The notes under the pieces are model-generated. The model had not been told where the DNA came from, did no database searches, and saw only the letters and a list, made by a program, of their open reading frames with translations. Positions 57,601-64,000 of a stretch of 64,000 nucleotides of DNA are shown here, piece by piece (position 1 is the stretch's first letter; every line of letters starts with the position of its first letter). The position numbers and the translations under genes were made by a program. This DNA comes from Coniella vitis (lineage: Eukaryota > Ascomycota > Sordariomycetes > Diaporthales > Schizoparmaceae): assembly GCA_011317545.1 (NCBI GenBank), contig WUJK01000007.1:2170001-2234000 (forward strand). The letters run 5' to 3'.

Positions 57601-60600
57601 TGCATGCGTAGAACGGTAGCCGGGCTTGGCTGGTGTTCCCACTCCTTCCATACGCCTTCGAGAAAGCCCAGCGAATCTTCCATTTCCCCTCTCTTCTCGG
57701 ATCCTTCTCAACGCTAATGCCAGGTACTTTGCAAGTACAATTGGCCTTTCTCTGTCGCTCTTCTCGATGCGACATTTGCGAGTGAACAAGCAGGAAAGCC
57801 ATGTGTGGATTCGAGCACTATGGTAGGCGTGCTCTCCACTCGCGTTTTTCATGCAGCATACCGACGGTCCTCGGTCGCAAGTGCGCCAGAACAAAGAGCT
57901 CCCGGAGGTCAAGGCCTCGGTGCTATGTATACGTAGCCTCCGCTGCGGATACTAGGCACTGAGAATGAGCAACAAAGCAGCCAGCCAGCCAGCCAGCATC
58001 TACCGTTTCTTTGAAGGGGACAAAGACAACTACGCTTGTGTGACTTTGGGGAAAGAGCCGATCAACAGGAAGGTGAGAAAACCGGCCCACCCACTTCCCG
58101 TCTTCTTTGGACTGTTATACAATGCCGACCTGCTCGTCGCTGCACGCATTGCTAGTAGGCGGCGTGACGCGCGCACCAAGCCTATGAGGCGAGCAGTGAC
58201 CGGTGGCTCAGCAGCAGCAAGCCCATTCTTTGCCAACCAGTTCAGCCTCGCAGCCTCGCAGTAGCGACGCTCAAGCTGGCAATAGAGACGGTGACGGGGA
58301 ATGGGGGTATGGGGACCAAGCTTATCTGTCGTCAATCTGCGGGTCATTGTCCCATCCCGGTAACGACGTGGCAAAGTGTGGGTGAAGATCATCTGCGCCT
58401 CGGATGAGATCGCAGAAGCTGCATCTGACAATGTGGCAAAATCTAAATCCCCGACACCGCCGACCTCGACGCCGATTGCGTCATTCTACGGTTTGCTGCT
58501 TGCTGCTCGCCGCACGCTACCGTCTGGAAGATGAACAAGTCTCTGCTGCTACTATGTATGTAGAACGTAGTCTGCTAAGGCCCAACTGGCCCAGTGATCA
58601 GAGCCACCGGGACGCTAACCATGGTGCCGTTGGTGTGTGTGTCGAGACAATCCACATGCAGTAATGATCGCAGCCGCGCTCCACTTCCCCGTCCTGGGCC
58701 ATATTCCGCTTCAGAAAGATACGGCTCGTTTGGTGTGCAGGTTCAAACAGTGCGCCCCCGTTTTCCATCATGATACATAGCAGTACTTTTTGACACATGT
58801 GCCCTGGTGTTCCTGGAGGGGCCAGAGCCAGATGCTCCAACAGAATGAACTTGGTAGTGAGTGCTCGTCAGGTACTTCCTGCCTGGACCGTACGCTGCCG
58901 CCTCGATAACCATGGAGGGACATGCGTGCGTGTGCCATTCTATATGTAAGTACTCATATCGATACATATTGTACATTGCTATTGGCTCCTCACCCAAGTT
59001 GCATCAATCTCGTCTATTTTCCATATCCGCCCTAGCTCTTACCTTCCCCTTTTCCCAGGTGTTCTAGGCGCGTCATGCATCCCACCCGCAACCTTCCTCT
59101 TCAAGATGACCTTGGAAGACCAACAGCCGCGCAACTTTTCCAGGCCGTCCAACCTGCTAGGCCCGGCACTACGTATTTCCGCCTCTCCACTTTGTGTGCG
59201 GCGCTCCTTTGGGTAAAGGCGCAACGTCTTGTCATTCCAAAGAGAGGTGCTTGGCTACCTAGTTTCTGGTGCTCTACAGTTTCCATCGCCGCCTACCCGC
59301 CCACCGTATGTACTATAAGTCCTATACTAGACGATGTAGACAAGGCGTCAGAGACCCCTCTCCCATCGCCATTCCTGACATATGCCACGTGCTAGATGCT
59401 CTAATTTTGGATGCTCTCTCGGTCCAAGGGGAAAGTGGCCAGTGGAGAGGGCAAAAAGGGGGTGGTAGGCTGTTCTCAGCACAAGCCATTTCGACAACCC
59501 TGCCTTGCCATTCGGAAGTTTTCTGGCGAAGCGATTATGGATCAATACTCGTGGTAAACTTTGGAAAGGTCGTTCGTGCCAAGGTCATGTCCCTTGGGCT
59601 GATTGACTGCTCGTCGATGCCTGGTACTCGCGACAACCTAATAAAACTGCAGTTCCCCCTTCGCTGGCTCCTTGACCGTCGTATGCCCAATGTGCTATGA
59701 CGTTCCTCTTGTACGTATTCCCTCGAAAGACGTCTGTCGGTGAGAAACCCGGTCAAGGCTTGTCGCTGTCAAGAAGGTGGCTACTATCCAAGTCGCCAAC
59801 CACCTCAAAGCCGACTGTGTTGCATATTGCGTCCAGGGAATGGAGGTGCCTGATACGGCATGCTTTCCGAATCTGGTCTCATCAAAAAAGAAAGAGAAAA
59901 AAAAGCTCCACTAAGCTGTCCCTGGATCCGCGACTTTTGACAGCTGACAAAAGGTTATTATTGACTATGAAGGTACATTCGTACTTGTAGAGCGCGCCCC
60001 ATGCTCTTGCTTTTTGGTTCTTGTTATCACGCCTCTGGATCAGTAGAAGATACAACACGCTGGGCAGCTTGGGCTCTAGCCTTCCTAGTCCTCAATCCAA
60101 CCGGCACGTACGCCAGCCAGACTGTATGGTGGCTCCACCGTATAGCTCAGACAACCACTACTCTGTGCATCCAAAAGATACCGAAGTAGGAAAGAAGACA
60201 AATAAAAGGGATGACAGCGACAGAAAGCTCGTAGGTAAGAATTGCTGGCCCCTCGGAAGGGAATCTTACATTTTGAGAGCCCACCGTTCATTTCCTCTTT
60301 CAAAAACATGACGCTTCCCTTTGTGGGATGGAGCCACTTTGTCCTAAAGTTTGTGCATCCATCCATCCGGCATATTGTTAGCCGCCTTCGTGAGGCCGAG
60401 AGCCCCGATGTCAATCGGTCTTGCCGCAAGATGGGCATTTCGACTCGGGAGGAGCGTCCATGGGTTTCAAGGCACAAAGCAAGCCCTATACGAAGATCAG
60501 GTACGTGCAGAATCAGCGGCGTCCGTGTGGCCGGTCTTCCTACCTCGGTGTAGTTGAAGTCCTTCGAGGTCTGTGTGTATATAAGTCTTTGTACCGATTT

Positions 60601-61720
60601 TGCCGCTTGTATATGTGGATCGATGTGTGTGAGTAGGTGAGCGAGAGCGAGAAGAGAGACAGTGGAAAAGTATGTATGGTAATGCCAGCTTTGAGGGCGA
60701 GTGTAATTCGCTCGGTTTCTAAGCTATATGTTTTCGTCTTGCCACCGGGGTACTACAGATATATGTTGCACAACGAGGTTTCCTTTTATGTAAGGTGGGT
60801 TGTGTTGATTTTCGTCAGTGGATAGAAAATCGTATATAGATATCATCGACTACTGCCACAATCCGGATTCGCGAATCCGGAATCAATAAGAAAGGTGAGT
60901 GACCACCTGTCAACTGAGCCTCCCCCCCTTTCCCCCGAGCCAAACCTATACTCGAATCTTTGAGTCTCGACGTAGAACCAAGTGTAAGCATTTTATGGGT
61001 TGATGACAAATCAAGACAAAACTTGCCAATTGGACTTGCCATCTCAAAAGACTAGATGAGACTATAATTGACTCTTTGTGACATCGACTCGAGGGCCGAT
61101 ATTCCAAAGTGGGGGGATATGTGATTGTTAATTTGTATATTCACGAATGGTGAATCGCCTTTTCTTTCAAGTAGTCACTTGACAGTTGACAATCTGTTCT
61201 GCCTATCTAGTGATCGCATACACACCAATACTAGCAACAATTATTCCTATGCATCCAGTACGCGCTGTAATGATGCGCTGCTCAGTGTTCACTATCTATC
61301 AAGGAAACCGTTCTGATTTGGTCTTGTGTCTCTTTGCCAGCGACATCTCAAGTCAAACGTCGCCCTTCCTTCTTGAGAGCGTGGCGGTTACCCTTGGCTT
61401 GAAATGCGTCGCGCAGGCAATGAGAGAACCTGTATCAAACCACCCCACCGGTCCTCCAACCCAATTAGCCAAAGGCCCTACGTCGTCTCTGCGATTGCGT
61501 AGACTTGAGCTGCAGAATACCAAAACAAATAGATATTCCCGCTACAGCCTGACGCCCCTCGAAGACATTGAGATTTCCCTCCATGGTTTAGGAGAAGAGA
61601 GCTCTTCCAGAGCGGTCACAGAGTACTACTTCCTTTTCATCATCACGTCACTTCGGTTGCTGATGAATTCTTTTCTCCCTAACCCATTTGGCTGCGCCCA
61701 TTCTACCTGCATAAACATAC

Positions 61721-61746
61721 CAGACAGACAGACAGACAGACAGACA
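61721..61746 (+). repeat. CAGA tetranucleotide microsatellite
   Basis: Six and a half CAGA units in the 3' flank of the ubiquitin protease gene. Confidence 0.85.
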
Positions 61747-62081
61747 GGCGCTAGCCACCGTAGATATTGGCAAGTCAGTCATGCTAGATAACCCGCACCA
61801 ACATCTACCGTCTCTGTATGACCAACGCCAGTGATGCAAATAAAGAACACCAACCCAGTACGCGCTATCCATGCCTTTAAACCTCTTCCCACAACATCTC
61901 GCAGCGTCTTTCTGCGCCACGTAGGGACGTGCTTACAGACAGGAACGAGTACACAATGCATTGTCCAGCAAAGTGTGTTGTTGTGCGGTCTTGCCATTCC
62001 ACCCTTGAACATGATACGTCAACCAATGCATGTATCTAATGAATCCAAGCCGTATTGGCACAAGGTGAGCATTTTACGGGA

Positions 62082-63977
62082 CTAAGTGCCCTCGCTGTCA
62101 TTAGGCGCCTCCTCATCATCATTGGAGTTGCCCTCATCGTTGAACATGCGTGCCCACTCCCGGCAGCTTTCTTCCAGTACTGGCCCACCGAGAGGCTCGT
62201 TGCTGCGGCGTCTGTAGAACAAGAGGTAGGCATGGGATGTAATCATCCTAGACGTATCCCTCACTTCGGACACGATCGAGTCGTCGAACTTGTGCCATGT
62301 ACCACTGACAAAATTCTTGGCAAAAGCTGTGTAGTGACCGCCGCCAAGCCCACCCATGTGATCATCCACCGCGATCAAATCGTAGATTTCGTCTTTGCCA
62401 TCGTGTTTCTGGAGAACTCTGTTCGAGATATCCAGGCCCTCGATTGGAAAATCCACGACAGCATCAATCTTGTCGCGACGATGACCACTGGAACTGAACC
62501 GCTTGAGATGAACAACCAGAATATCTGGCGTGTGCCACAAGTCGAATTTCTTGGCTGCTCGGACATGTGCCTTGCATTGCGGGCAATACCACTGGTCGTG
62601 CTCGGATAGGATCTCCTCCTTTTCGAATTCAGCCAGGCAGTCGTCCAAGCTGATGCCTTTGCTTGAGCGTGTACGACGCGCCTGAACCTTGGCCTCTAGA
62701 TGGGCGTCCTTGAGCGTTTCAAGGGCAGATGGCACAAAGGTGGATCGAGTCGCAGTCGCATTGTCCTCGCTTTCTGCTTTTCGGCCAAAGATCATATCCC
62801 ACGCTTCCGGGTTCCAATCAACAATGATGCCCTCACCAAGACGGACAAGCGGACCACCATCTGCCTTGGTGCCAACTTCAGGGTCGTCATCCTCGTACAA
62901 GTTCAGGCTGTGATTCTGCTGCTGGTAGGATCGTCGGGCATGTTGTTGCTGTTGCTGTTGCTTGTTGAATCTCTTCTGACCCTTCTTTGAATAGGTTTTG
63001 TATCCCTTCATCTTCTTCTTGCCACCCTTTAATCCGCTAGGTCTAGGGCTTCTGTGCGGCAGCTCTTGGGAATTATAGCGCAGATCCTGAGAATGGTTTG
63101 TTGCCAAGTCCTATCAAGTATTAGTTCACCTTCTTGCGGATCCAGGATGTAGCTGTTGACGTACCGTAACCTCTGGGAGGGCCTCCTCGTCTTCGCTGGA
63201 TTCGTCGGCCATTCGAGTCGAAGCCTCAGGAGTAGGCGCAAGGTCAGGGGTTTCTTCAGCACTACTTTCTTCGGATCCAGTACCAGAACCGGATGGACTG
63301 GGCATGTCCTCATCGCTTGAGCTCTGAGGCCGTGCTTTCCTTACTTCAAGTCTTGGGTAGAGTTTGTCAGGGTTGGACCCAATGCTACTCCAACCACTTG
63401 GAATGGTAGAGTTCTCTGAAAAATAACTGAGGTCGAACAGGTTTTGGAGTTGATCATCGAGGGCTACTGTTGTGTCAAGCCACTGAGGTCGCCGAGAATT
63501 GAAAACCTTAAGCAACTTGGGGCCCCTTTGATTTTTTTTTGGTTCGCATAATTAGCACATTGTTCGCTAAGGCCCAGAGCTCGGGGTGAAAATTACATAC
63601 TTGCTGGCATCTGCTTGCGTGAATGTGGTTTGGGCGGTATCCCGCATGCTCACATCCACAATGTCATCCTCACCTTCAACAGACTGTGCGATAACTCTAC
63701 CATCCGAGTCTGCATCAGAGACTTGAATGAGTGCCTGGTCGTTATCAGAAACTTCCAAACCTTTCTCGTCGGAGTGAATTGATAGCAAAGGGTGCGTGGT
63801 GAATGTGGCAATCTTCTCCAAAACTTTACGCCGGATCTTTTCCTCGTCGAAAGCCTGTAGAACCGTTAGCATACAAACTCCCGCCCTTGTTTGACATGTG
63901 GACGACGAACCTCTTCCTGATTTAAGGTGATGAAATGTGGAGGTGAAACATTCTCTGAGGATCGTGAAGCAGCCATT
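62082..63977 (-). CDS. Ubiquitin carboxyl-terminal hydrolase, Ubp12-like (5' end missing)
   Basis: C-terminal part of a USP-family cysteine protease that removes ubiquitin from proteins, closest to yeast Ubp12/animal USP4-15. Exons 63977-63911, 63854-63601, 63525-63165 and 63110-62082 are in frame (at least 569 aa). An acceptor AG precedes 63977, so the gene continues beyond the window; the catalytic Cys box and DUSP domain lie outside. Visible parts are an acidic insertion (EEKIRRKVLEKIATFTTHPL, then many Asp/Glu/Ser), a Gln-rich patch (NKQQQQQQHARRS), ISLDDCLAEFEKEEIL, the zinc-binding WYCPQCKAHVRAAKK, LVVHLKRFSSSGHRRDKID, and the His box GGLGGGHYTAFAKN followed by WHKFDDSIVSEV. The end is acidic (DDEEAPNDSEG). 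Confidence 0.92.
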
Positions 63978-64000
63978 CTGCTTTGTTTGTTTAACCTGGG

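Larger units (their letters stand above)
53270..62081. other. 8.8 kb gene-poor region upstream of the phosphodiesterase
   Basis: No recognisable coding sequence on either strand across 8.8 kb, the largest gap in the window. GC content looks similar to the gene-rich parts, not AT-rich. It holds low-complexity sequence at 54160-54900 (purine-rich on the plus strand, with a GC/GT dinucleotide tract at 54615-54643), CACTGGCA-type repeats near 56065, a CAGA array at 61721-61746, TACTATGTAC at 55784, TACTATGTAG at 57337, GTACGGAG at 57329 and TACCTAGGTA at 55986. The minus ORFs of 187 aa (54167-54730) and 210 aa (57280-57912) are compositionally odd and not called. It may be a long promoter/leader of the phosphodiesterase gene or non-coding RNA territory. 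Confidence 0.5.

Noticed and set aside
57280..57912. 210-codon Cys/Arg-rich minus ORF in the gene desert
   Set aside because: No signal peptide, cysteine spacing pattern or family likeness; the plus strand has competing ORFs of similar quality.

Overview
The window is nuclear DNA of a filamentous ascomycete, most likely a Sordariomycete and probably Hypocreales. Genes are split by short GT..CTRAC..AG introns, are monocistronic on both strands, and encode a typical euascomycete set (COMPASS Swd2, Itc1, Dcp2, Ctu2, Sdo1, vacuolar carboxypeptidase Y, a DUF7137-like secreted protein). I see no prophage, CRISPR array, convincing tRNA or intact transposon. All exon models below were built by hand from splice motifs and checked for reading-frame closure across every junction.

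Layout. 0-10.3 kb: CDK11-type kinase (+), a secreted/membrane protein, a two-RRM Mrn1/Nrd1-like RNA-binding protein and the mRNA decapping enzyme Dcp2 (all -). 12.2-18.3 kb: ribonucleotide reductase small subunit (+) with MluI-box (ACGCGT) elements in promoter and intron, SRP9 (-), mitochondrial oxaloacetate-type carrier (-), and Swd2 (+). 18.5-24.5 kb: Ctu2/Ncs2 tRNA thiolation factor, a secreted GH5 glycosidase and a double-PH-domain protein (all -). 26.2-36.3 kb: an aminoglycoside-phosphotransferase-fold kinase (+, with a GC-AG intron), a possible Mediator-type protein (-), a prolidase-family metallopeptidase (+), an ERGIC-53/Emp47-type lectin with a KKXX tail (-), and ALG8 (+). 37.8-48.9 kb: ISWI-partner Itc1 (+, start codon alone in its coding exon), RPS18 (+), Sdo1/SBDS (-) and carboxypeptidase Y (+). 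50.5-53.3 kb: a class I cAMP phosphodiesterase (-) whose N-terminus resembles a degenerate response-regulator receiver. 53.3-62.1 kb: a gene-poor 8.8 kb stretch. 62.1-64 kb: the 3' part of an Ubp12-type deubiquitinase (-), cut by the window edge.

The genes are housekeeping functions without operon-like organisation: RNA and translation (Dcp2, SRP9, Ctu2, RPS18, Sdo1), secretory pathway and N-glycosylation (ALG8, lectin, CPY, GH5), chromatin and transcription (Swd2, Itc1, CDK11, Med-like), and cell cycle/nucleotides (RNR2). The most unusual signals are outside or beside the coding regions: short palindromic 10-mers recurring only between genes, the large gene desert upstream of the phosphodiesterase, the MluI-box cluster at RNR2, and several odd gene structures (micro-exon, start-codon-only exon, GC donor).
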